Part shown: one piece after another, positions 1 through 6,266 of the stretch
How the letters are laid out: each line of letters starts with the position of its first letter
Position numbering within the stretch: the stretch's first letter is position 1
From: Mycobacterium sp.
GTDB lineage: Bacteria; Actinomycetota; Actinomycetes; Mycobacteriales; Mycobacteriaceae
DNA length: 9,768 nt
NCBI GenBank assembly: GCA_018882545.1
Contig: VERS01000032.1
Coordinates: 1-9,768, forward strand
Reading direction: 5' to 3'
Made by a program: the position numbers and the translations under genes
Notes under the pieces: model-generated
Database searches by the model: none
Seen by the model: the letters and a program-made list of their open reading frames with translations, nothing else
Told to the model about the DNA's origin: nothing

Positions 1-153
1 GTCGTGGACACCGCTATTGCACAGGTGGCCGAGGACATCGGCGAACGACCTTCGGTCAGGCAGATGGGCCTGGTGATGAAGGCCGCCACCGCCATCGCCG
101 GAGGCAAGGCCGACGGGGCGCGGCTGTCGGCGGCGGTCAAGGAACGGCTCTGA
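1..153 (+). CDS. GatB/YqeY domain-containing protein, C-terminal part (5' end outside window)
   Basis: The reading frame is open from base 1 to TGA at 151-153 and gives 50 residues. It includes MGLVMKAATAIAGGKADG followed by a VKERL end. This matches the C-terminal signature of the YqeY family (MGxVMK...GxADG...VK), in which small helical proteins of about 150 residues share the tRNA-binding tail domain of GatB and Asp/Glu-tRNA amidotransferases. The cellular role of free-standing YqeY proteins is not settled. Only about the last third is present, so the start and upstream neighbours cannot be judged. The next gene begins 3 nt after this stop on the same strand, so the two are probably co-transcribed. 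The family call rests on motif recognition alone. Confidence 0.8.
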   Translation, partial: VVDTAIAQVAEDIGERPSVRQMGLVMKAATAIAGGKADGARLSAAVKERL

Positions 154-156
154 CCG

Positions 157-1827
157 ATGAAGACGGATGTGATTGTCGTCGGTGCCGGACTGGCCGGGCT
201 GGTGGCGGCCCATGAACTGACCAGCCGCGGCAAGCGGGTGGCGGTACTCGACCAGGAGAACGCCGCCAACCTCGGGGGGCAGGCGTTCTGGTCGTTCGGC
301 GGGCTGTTCCTGGTCGACAGCCCCGAACAGCGCCGGATGGGCATCAAGGACTCCTTCGAACTTGCCTGGAGCGATTGGCAGGGCAGTGCGGCCTTCGACC
401 GACTCGATGACGAGGACGTCCAGGCCGTCAGGTGGGCCCGGGCCTACGTCGAGTTCGCCGCCGGCGAGAAGCGGTCATGGTTGAACGGCCACGGGATCAC
501 CTTCCTGCCGACGGTCGGCTGGGCCGAACGGGGTGACCTGCGGGCCGACGGGCACGGCAACTCCGTGCCCCGCTTCCATGTGGCCTGGGGCACCGGAACG
601 GGAGTAGTCGAACCGTTCGTCAAGTCCGCCCTCGCTGCCGCTGATGCCGGGCTGCTGAGCTTCCATCACCGGCACCGCGTCGATGAACTGGTGTTCGCCG
701 GCGGGGCGGTCAGCGGTGTGCGCGGAGTGGTGCTCGCCCCCGATCACGCCCCGCGCGGGGCGCCGACCAACCGGGATCGGATGGAGGACTTCGAGATCAA
801 CGCGCAGGCGGTCATCCTGAGCACCGGTGGGATCGGCGGCAACCACGATGTCGTGCGCCGGTCCTGGCCGCCGCGGATGGGAACCCCGCCGACGTCGATG
901 ATCACCGGTGTGCCGGCCCACGTCGACGGCAGGATGCTCGACATCGCCGCCGACAGCGGGGTGCGATTGGTGAACCGGGACCGGATGTGGCACTACACCG
1001 AAGGTGTGCAGAACTGGGATCCGATCTGGCCAGGACACGCCATCCGGATCCTGCCCGGCCCGTCGTCGATGTGGTTCGACGCGTTGGGTCGTCGCCTGCC
1101 CGCCCCCTACCTTCCCGGCTACGACACCCTCGGCACCTTGCGCTATCTGCGAACCGACCCCGAGATCGCGCGCTATGACCACAGCTGGTTCATTCTGACC
1201 CAGAAGATCATTGAGAAGGAGTTCGCGCTGTCGGGCTCTGAACAGAACCCCGACATCACCAACCACGACAAGGTCGGCATGCTGCGCGCCCGACTGATGG
1301 GCAAGGGTGCGCCGGCGCCGGTCGAGGCGTTCAAATCCCGGGGCGCGGACTTCGTCGTGGCCGACACCCTCGAGGAACTCGTCGCACTGATGAACAAGCT
1401 CACCGACGAGCCGCTGCTGGATCCCCAGGCCATCCGCGGCCAGATCGAGGCGCGAGACCGCCAGATCGCCAATCCCTACGCCAAAGATGCTCAGGTGCAG
1501 GGGATCCGGAACTCCCGCCGCTATCTTGGCGACCGTATCGCGCGCACCGCCACACCGCACCGGATCCTCGACCCGCAGGCCGGCCCCCTGATCGGGGTCA
1601 AGTTGCACATTCTGACCCGCAAGACCCTCGGCGGCATCCAGACTGACCTGTCCTCGCGGGCGATGGATGCGAAGGGCAACCCGATCCCCGGTCTGTATGC
1701 CGCCGGGGAGGTCGCCGGATTCGGCGGCGGCGGGGTGCATGGCTACAACGCCCTGGAGGGAACCTTCCTCGGCGGCTGCCTGTTCTCCGGCCGGACCGCC
1801 GGCCGGCATGCCGCCGGGCAGGTCTGA
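157..1827 (+). CDS. FAD-binding dehydrogenase, fumarate reductase/3-ketosteroid dehydrogenase-like
   Basis: This is a 556-residue flavoprotein. A Rossmann FAD-binding motif GAGLAG lies at residues 9-14, with an acidic residue at the end of the second strand (D32), then a GGQAFWSFGGLF segment near 40-51. The C-terminus carries GLYAAGEVAGFGGGGVHGYN at 512-531, the second FAD-contact motif of the succinate dehydrogenase/fumarate reductase/KstD family. Length and the LGGQAFWSFGG segment fit the mycobacterial 'FAD-binding dehydrogenase' group that includes Rv0785 (from memory), which resembles KstD but whose substrate is unproven. It is probably cytoplasmic, with no signal peptide seen. The ATG lies 3 nt after the YqeY stop; an AAGGA sits about 13 nt upstream, a loose spacing. 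The stop overlaps the next start by 1 nt (TGATG), implying translational coupling with the membrane protein downstream. Substrate and physiological electron acceptor are unknown. Confidence 0.88.
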   Translation: MKTDVIVVGAGLAGLVAAHELTSRGKRVAVLDQENAANLGGQAFWSFGGLFLVDSPEQRRMGIKDSFELAWSDWQGSAAFDRLDDEDVQAVRWARAYVEFAAGEKRSWLNGHGITFLPTVGWAERGDLRADGHGNSVPRFHVAWGTGTGVVEPFVKSALAAADAGLLSFHHRHRVDELVFAGGAVSGVRGVVLAPDHAPRGAPTNRDRMEDFEINAQAVILSTGGIGGNHDVVRRSWPPRMGTPPTSMITGVPAHVDGRMLDIAADSGVRLVNRDRMWHYTEGVQNWDPIWPGHAIRILPGPSSMWFDALGRRLPAPYLPGYDTLGTLRYLRTDPEIARYDHSWFILTQKIIEKEFALSGSEQNPDITNHDKVGMLRARLMGKGAPAPVEAFKSRGADFVVADTLEELVALMNKLTDEPLLDPQAIRGQIEARDRQIANPYAKDAQVQGIRNSRRYLGDRIARTATPHRILDPQAGPLIGVKLHILTRKTLGGIQTDLSSRAMDAKGNPIPGLYAAGEVAGFGGGGVHGYNALEGTFLGGCLFSGRTAGRHAAGQV

Positions 1828-2642
1828 TGACGGGAGACCACCAGCCGACGACGAGTCGCACCCCGATCAAGATCCTGGTGGTGGCGACGTATCTGGTGAT
1901 GATCGCCGCCAACGGCGCCGCCAACGGCCTACCCCTGAACGGACGGAGCACCGGCGACGTCTCCGATGCCTACCCGAATCTGTTCACCCCGGCGGGAATC
2001 ACCTTCTCCATCTGGGGGGTGATCTACCTGCTGCTCGGTGCGCACGTGCTGTATCAACTCGGGTTGTTCCGGGACCGGCCGGACACCGCCGCCGACACCG
2101 CGCTGTTGAACCGGGTCGGTGTGCTCTTCGCGCTGTCCTCGCTGACCAACACCGCCTGGATCTTCGCCTGGCACTACGACCTGATCCCGCTGTCGGCGGT
2201 GTTGCTGATCACAATCCTGGTGCTGCTGGGCCTGATCGTCACCATTGTGCGCCGCGCGAATCCGACTGGGCGCCAGCGATGGTTCATCGGGATACCGTTC
2301 AGCGTCTACTTCGGCTGGTCGACGGTCGCCGTCGTCGCCAATATCAGCGTGCTGCTGGTCTACTGGCGCTGGGACGGCTTCGGCATCGCCGACTCCACCT
2401 GGGCGGTGGCCATCATCCTGGTGGCGATGGTCATCGGAACTGTCACGATGCTGCGTAACCGCGACGTGGCCTACGGTCTGGTGTTGGTCTGGGCTTTCGC
2501 CGGCATCCTGCTCCGGCAGACCTCCGCCGACGGCCTCGGCGGCAGATACCCGGCGATCATCGCCGCGGTCGTCGTTTCGCTGCTGGTCTATCTGATCGCC
2601 GAGGTGTGGATCCTGCGCCAGCGCAGGGCCGCCGCGGTGTGA
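1827..2642 (+). CDS. TspO/MBR-family tryptophan-rich sensory protein (long form)
   Basis: This is a 271-residue integral membrane protein with about eight hydrophobic segments (near residues 14-30, 55-75, 93-111, 113-135, 147-170, 182-198, 205-221 and 232-255). The NGLPLNG segment followed by SDAYPNLFTPAGITFSIWG is typical of the long bacterial relatives of TspO/MBR proteins, usually annotated 'tryptophan-rich sensory protein'. Classical TspO proteins are near 160 residues with five helices and bind porphyrins or sterols; ligands of this longer group are not established. ATG at 1827 shares one base with the dehydrogenase TGA, so re-initiation by terminating ribosomes is likely. The fusion-like spacing suggests the flavoenzyme and this protein act together, but the mechanism is inference. 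A lantibiotic-permease label sometimes attached to such proteins is not supported here. Confidence 0.82.
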   Translation: MTGDHQPTTSRTPIKILVVATYLVMIAANGAANGLPLNGRSTGDVSDAYPNLFTPAGITFSIWGVIYLLLGAHVLYQLGLFRDRPDTAADTALLNRVGVLFALSSLTNTAWIFAWHYDLIPLSAVLLITILVLLGLIVTIVRRANPTGRQRWFIGIPFSVYFGWSTVAVVANISVLLVYWRWDGFGIADSTWAVAIILVAMVIGTVTMLRNRDVAYGLVLVWAFAGILLRQTSADGLGGRYPAIIAAVVVSLLVYLIAEVWILRQRRAAAV

Positions 2643-2837
2643 GGGTTGCCATCCGATGTCTGCGATGACCCAGCCCATGGCGCCGGTCTCGGCCAGACGC
2701 GAACTCCCTCTACCCCCGGATGCTTGTCAACGAGGCGATCACTCGGTGGGGAATCGCCCTGGCGGCGATGATTGTCGGGCTCGTCGCTGGACGAGCGGGC
2801 CGGCTCGAAACTGCCGGTTTCCTGACCCGTCACACGG
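2643..2837. other. Noncoding stretch between the tspO-like gene and tRNA-Pro
   Basis: No convincing gene is seen on either strand. Open frames here either run into the antisense of the tRNA or mirror each other and lack family motifs. The stretch holds one clear hairpin (listed separately) and a near-palindrome AAACTGCCGGTTT around 2808-2820. It separates two convergent transcription units. Confidence 0.6.
2779..2796. terminator. Possible bidirectional terminator hairpin
   Basis: A perfect 7-bp stem, GCTCGTC / GACGAGC, closes a 4-nt loop (GCTG). It lies 137 nt after the tspO-like stop on the + strand and about 42 nt past the tRNA 3' end on the - strand, where convergent units would be expected to end. 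No T-tract follows in either direction. Mycobacterial terminators often lack one, but this makes the call tentative. Confidence 0.35.
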
Positions 2838-2911
<74 letters not shown>

Positions 2912-2925
2912 CGTGAAGCCCCGAT

Positions 2926-2956
2926 AGCGTATCGCACCGCCGCAGGCGTAGGCCAA
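2926..2956 (-). promoter_or_regulatory. Candidate promoter of tRNA-Pro
   Basis: On the minus strand, TACGCT (2931-2926) fits the actinobacterial TANNNT -10 pattern and lies about 15 nt upstream of the mature tRNA 5' end. TTGGCC (2956-2951) is a possible -35 at a long 19-bp spacing. Placement fits a short tRNA leader, but the hexamers are only partial matches. Confidence 0.35.
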
Positions 2957-2975
2957 ACGCGCTCAGCCGGCGTCG

Positions 2976-3043
2976 CCCGGCCCCGGCCACGAGCACTCCC
3001 GCTTCAAATCCGCGAGGTCGGCAGCGTAGCGACCGGGGCCGGG
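2976..3043. terminator. GC-rich inverted repeat after the oxidoreductase gene; possible terminator
   Basis: The arms CCCGGCCCCGG (2976-2986) and CCGGGGCCGGG (3033-3043) are perfect 11-bp inverted copies separated by 46 nt. They lie 23-90 nt past the stop of the minus-strand permease/oxidoreductase operon and upstream of the tRNA promoter, where a terminator would be useful. The long loop and absence of a T-run make it atypical. It could instead be an operator or a chance pairing in very GC-rich DNA. Confidence 0.35.
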
Positions 3044-3065
3044 TTCTGCGCCGCCCACTCCCCGG

Positions 3066-4445
3066 TCACCCTGTGGTGATTGGGATGCTCTGATCGAAGC
3101 GGAACACGTTGTCGGGATCGTACTTCGCTTTGATTCCGCGAAGCCGCACAACGTTGGGGCCCCAGTAGTCGCTGTCCCAGGTGGTAGCTCCCGCGTTGGG
3201 CACGTTGACGTAGGCGCCGTCAACGTACGGTCGCAGCGCGTCGGTGAACTCGGCGATCCAGTCCAGGCAGGCCCCGGTCAGCGGGTCCCGGGCGGCCGGG
3301 ATGCTCCCGCGGGTGCCCCAGGCCGCGCCCGGTTCGGCGTAGAACAGGGCGTTGCGGTGCGCGAATGCCGAACCCCCGGAGGGCTCGCTGCCCCGGACGG
3401 CTCCGCCGAAGGCGTTGGCGAAGTAGTTGGACTCCGCCGTCGGGGCCTTCGCCATGAACGATCCGATCACCTCGATCGCCTCGGGTGGGAACGGCTCGTA
3501 GACGAAATGCGAGGTGAACTTCCAGTTCGCCGGTTCGCGGTCGTGCGGTATCTGGAATCCGGCGTAGTTCACAGCCCAGTCCGCGGTCGTCATGCTCACC
3601 TCGGGCGCACCGACGGTCAGGATCGGCCCCAGCATTTCGGCGGTCTCCGCTTCCGAACCGGACGCGAGAACACCGACGAGCATGACATCGTCACGGTGTA
3701 TCTCGAGTTGAGTGGTCAGTCGGCTGTCGGCGTTCGGGGCGCAGCGCTGCCAGGCCTCAAAGACCTCCCCGAGCGCGCCGATCCCCGGCCAGACCGCGGT
3801 GATGTAGACAGTCTGCGTCAGTGGATGGACCCGGTAGGTCAGCGAGGTGACGATCCCGAAGTTGCCGTTCCCGGCGCCGCGCAGCGCCCACAGCAGATCG
3901 GGATTCGACCTTTCATCGGCGACGACGACCTCAGCTCCGCCCGAACCCGGAGCGATGACAACTTCCGCCGCGAGAAGACTGTCCGACGCCATCCCGAAGT
4001 TGCGAGTCAGCAGGCCGAGGCCGCCGCCCAGGGTCGCCCCCACCAGGCCAACGGTCCCCTCGCCCCCGGTCGGCGCCGCCAGACCGTATTTTCCAAGGGC
4101 GGTAACGGCTTCCAGCTGGTTGAGTCCGGCGCCGACAGTGGCGGTGCCCGACGCCGAATCGACCGTCACCGACTTCATGTCGCTGACGGCGATGACGATC
4201 CCGCCGTCGACGTTGGACCAGCCCTCCAGACAGTGCCGGCCGCTGCGCACCCGGATGTCAACGTTGTGGCGCCGCGCCCACGTCAGGGCGTTGACCACGT
4301 CGCGGGTCTCCTGGGCGAAGACGACGGCCATCGGGTCGTGGGTGAACAGCAGATTCCACCCGGCGCTGGCCGCCGGGTAGCCGGCGTCGCCGGGGCGCAC
4401 GACCCGGCCGGTCAGTCCGGCCGGAGACACAGGCGCGGGGTTCAC
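3066..4445 (-). CDS. FAD-binding oxidoreductase, berberine bridge enzyme (BBE)-like
   Basis: This is a 459-residue flavoprotein of the VAO/PCMH type. The N-terminal FAD-binding domain (about 35-205) contains RSGRHCLEGWSN. H71 in it is at the position that carries 8-alpha-histidyl FAD in BBE-like oxidases. The glycine-rich segment PTGGEGTVGLVGATLGGGLG (125-144) lacks the cysteine that makes the second FAD bond in bicovalent members, so mono-covalent attachment is predicted. The C-terminus carries a BBE motif, DYWGPNVVRLRGIKAKYDP and NVFRFDQSIP, near 425-455. Relatives oxidise alcohols, amines or sugars using oxygen. No signal peptide is evident. The GTG start overlaps the permease stop (GTGA, 4442-4445), indicating translational coupling and suggesting that it oxidises what the permease imports. 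The substrate cannot be read from the sequence. Confidence 0.88.
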   Translation of the reverse strand: MNPAPVSPAGLTGRVVRPGDAGYPAASAGWNLLFTHDPMAVVFAQETRDVVNALTWARRHNVDIRVRSGRHCLEGWSNVDGGIVIAVSDMKSVTVDSASGTATVGAGLNQLEAVTALGKYGLAAPTGGEGTVGLVGATLGGGLGLLTRNFGMASDSLLAAEVVIAPGSGGAEVVVADERSNPDLLWALRGAGNGNFGIVTSLTYRVHPLTQTVYITAVWPGIGALGEVFEAWQRCAPNADSRLTTQLEIHRDDVMLVGVLASGSEAETAEMLGPILTVGAPEVSMTTADWAVNYAGFQIPHDREPANWKFTSHFVYEPFPPEAIEVIGSFMAKAPTAESNYFANAFGGAVRGSEPSGGSAFAHRNALFYAEPGAAWGTRGSIPAARDPLTGACLDWIAEFTDALRPYVDGAYVNVPNAGATTWDSDYWGPNVVRLRGIKAKYDPDNVFRFDQSIPITTG

Positions 4446-5992
4446 ACAGCCTCCTTCGGGGCGGCCGCCGCGAAAATGTCCGCGCCCGGTTCGGTTTCGA
4501 GAACAGCGGGGTGCGCGATGCGCAGGTATGCGAAGTAGACCCCGCCGGCGAGGATCAGGCCGGCGACGATCAGGGTGGGCACGGTGGCGTCACCGGGCGT
4601 GACGAGGACAACCAGCACGATCGCCTCCCAGATGAGTGCGGCGACGGCGATGGGGACCTCGAAACGTCCCAGGCTGAACCCGCCCTGCTTGTGCTCGAGT
4701 CGCTTACGGACCGCGAGATAGAGGATCACGATCGCGCCGTAGATGAGTGCGGGCAGGATCGTCGAACCGATGATCAACTGCAACAGCGCCTCGCCCGGCA
4801 GGGCGAACATCAGGACCACCCCGACGGCCAGGATCAGGATCGTCGCCGCGACGGGAGTCTGGGTGCGCGGGTTGACCTTGCGCATCAGCGCGTGCAAGGG
4901 GAAGCGCGCATCGCGCGCCATCGCGAACACCTGCCGTGCGCACGCGGCCATCACGACCATCCCAGCACCGAACATGGCAAATGCCAGGAGCGCCAGAAGA
5001 ATTCGCTCGGCGACCGGTCCGAGCTGGCTGTTGATGATGGCGGCGACCGGCGAACCGCTGGAGGTGACGGCCGGGATGTCCTTGATCGCGACGGTGAGCG
5101 CGATCAGGAACAGCAACCCCAGCACTCCGGCCGCGACCACCGACGCCACGATGGCCCGCGGAACGCTGCGGAACGGATCCTTGGCCTCCTCGGCGAGGTT
5201 GGCCGCGGAATCGAAGCCGACCAGCGTGGTCAGGCCCATGATCATCCCAGCCATGAGTCCGCCGCCGATGGCGAAGTAGTTGGGGTCGGCGGCGGTGACC
5301 CCACGTGAGGTCAGGTTGTCCAGGCTGCCGCTGCCGGTGAGGAGCACAACGGCGGTGAGTGCGATCATCAGCACCACGACGATGCCCAGTTCGATGCCGA
5401 CCGCACTGGAGGTGATCAACCCGAGCAGTCGGGTCGAGGCGATCACCAGAATCGCCTGGATCACCAGGATCGCCACGGTGAGCAGTCGTGCGGTGTGCTC
5501 GTTCTCCGGCATCCCCATCAGTGGCATCAGCGCCTGGCTCGCAAGGGCATTGTCGAGTGCCACCACGGCGATTGCCAAGTACCAGAACGTGAGCCAGCCG
5601 AACAGCCAGCCGATCTTGGGGCTGGCCAGCCGCGAGGCCCACTGGTAGGACGAACCGCTCAGCGCTATGCGGGCCGCGAACTGCGCCACCACCAGGGCGA
5701 CCAGGGTCTGTCCCACTGCGGCGAAGATCCACAGCCAGATGCCGACCGGGCCGGCAGTGGTGAGCACCGAGTCATAGGTCGCGAAGATCCCGACGGCCAC
5801 CGAGATGAACGCGAACGAGATCGCGAAGATCTGGAAGGAGCCCAGAGTCCGCTGCAGTTCCGGCTCGTAACCACAGTCCAGGCATTCCTCGTCAGCGATG
5901 AGGTCTGCGGTCTTCTCCACCAACTTGGCACCCAGCCTTTCGTTGATCCGCCGTCCGTGTCTTCGGTAGGTGGGGCGCCCAACACTACCCAT
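4442..5992 (-). CDS. APC-superfamily amino acid/amine permease
   Basis: This is a 12-TM-type permease of 516 residues from the chosen ATG. TM1 is FQIFAISFAFISVAVGIF. The segment GLTTLVGFDSAANLAEEAKDP, followed by RSVPRAIVAS, is the conserved TM6-loop region of the amino acid/choline transporter (ACT) branch of APC permeases, and a KVNPRTQTPVAA loop occurs later. It probably imports an amino acid, GABA-like compound or amine by cation symport. The frame stays open to 6145, but residues before TM1 lack family character and the region beyond 5992 contains a repeat of the TM1 coding sequence, so the longer start is disfavoured. ATG 5992 has GAAGGA only 3 nt upstream. GTG 5920 would give a more typical 26-residue N-terminus and is a real alternative. 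It is the first gene of a two-gene operon with the BBE-like oxidoreductase and is divergent from the ligase operon. Confidence 0.85.
   Translation of the reverse strand: MGSVGRPTYRRHGRRINERLGAKLVEKTADLIADEECLDCGYEPELQRTLGSFQIFAISFAFISVAVGIFATYDSVLTTAGPVGIWLWIFAAVGQTLVALVVAQFAARIALSGSSYQWASRLASPKIGWLFGWLTFWYLAIAVVALDNALASQALMPLMGMPENEHTARLLTVAILVIQAILVIASTRLLGLITSSAVGIELGIVVVLMIALTAVVLLTGSGSLDNLTSRGVTAADPNYFAIGGGLMAGMIMGLTTLVGFDSAANLAEEAKDPFRSVPRAIVASVVAAGVLGLLFLIALTVAIKDIPAVTSSGSPVAAIINSQLGPVAERILLALLAFAMFGAGMVVMAACARQVFAMARDARFPLHALMRKVNPRTQTPVAATILILAVGVVLMFALPGEALLQLIIGSTILPALIYGAIVILYLAVRKRLEHKQGGFSLGRFEVPIAVAALIWEAIVLVVLVTPGDATVPTLIVAGLILAGGVYFAYLRIAHPAVLETEPGADIFAAAAPKEAV
5799..5839 (-). 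repeat. TM1 coding repeat, copy A (inside permease gene)
   Basis: This 41-bp segment encodes the core of permease TM1 (SFQIFAISFAFISV). It matches 37 of 41 bases of copy B at 6041-6081 in the same orientation. Two of the four differences change the encoded residues (Q to P and S to L); one is silent (Phe TTC/TTT). Confidence 0.8.
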
Positions 5993-6040
5993 GAATCCTT
6001 CACGCTGATCTCCGATTGGCGGGTTGACTCCGGCGCGCCG

Positions 6041-6081
6041 ACCGAGATGAACGCGAACAAGATCGCAAAGATCGGCAAGGA
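6041..6081 (-). pseudogene. Ectopic TM1 fragment, copy B; remnant of an APC permease gene
   Basis: On the minus strand this segment reads SLPIFAILFAFISV, nearly the TM1 of the permease next door, with 37 of 41 bases identical to 5799-5839. Similarity fades at both ends: upstream gives EGYRK and downstream APESTRQSE, neither resembling a permease. It is in a different frame from the 5' extension of the permease open frame. It therefore looks like a short leftover of a duplicated or related permease gene, or of a failed recombination. It is unlikely to be expressed as protein. Confidence 0.55.
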
Positions 6082-6166
6082 CTTCCGGTAGCCTTCGAGC
6101 GCGGATCTCCACAGCGGCCACCCAGGCCGCGTAACCGACGTCCACGAAACACGGGCAACCCCCAGT

Positions 6167-6176
6167 CTCAATTGAG
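6167..6176. promoter_or_regulatory. Perfect palindrome in divergent intergenic region; candidate operator
   Basis: CTCAATTGAG is its own reverse complement and is AT-rich compared with its surroundings. It lies 91 bp before the ligase start and about 175 bp before the permease start, in the spacer between two divergent operons. A weak + strand promoter could follow it directly: TTGGCA (6177-6182), an 18-bp gap and CAAGCT (6201-6206). No regulator gene is in the window, so the binding protein is unknown. A 10-bp palindrome can arise by chance. Confidence 0.3.
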
Positions 6177-6266
6177 TTGGCAGATAGCAGGGCGCCGGTC
6201 CAAGCTCGAGAGCCGACACGCTCCGTCGTCGCTGACTAGCGCCATATGTGCGGAGAAGGAGTGCAA

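Noticed and set aside
475..1809. Long minus-strand open frame opposite the FAD dehydrogenase
   Set aside because: It is a typical GC-rich antisense shadow: Arg/Gly/Ala-rich, no motifs, while the + strand frame shows clear flavoprotein motifs.
3357..4538. Long + strand open frame opposite the BBE-like oxidase
   Set aside because: It is an antisense shadow with no recognisable motif. The minus-strand frame carries the FAD and BBE signatures.
5993..6145. N-terminal extension of the permease to 6145
   Set aside because: The 51 extra residues are arginine-rich and show no permease features, no ribosome-binding site stands out, and the stretch overlaps the TM1 fragment in another frame. A start at 5992 or 5920 is better.
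6246..6266. ATG 6246 as the ligase start
   Set aside because: It adds only MCGEGVQ and places the strong Shine-Dalgarno sequence GGAGAAGGAG inside the gene. ATG 6267 has that sequence at ideal spacing.
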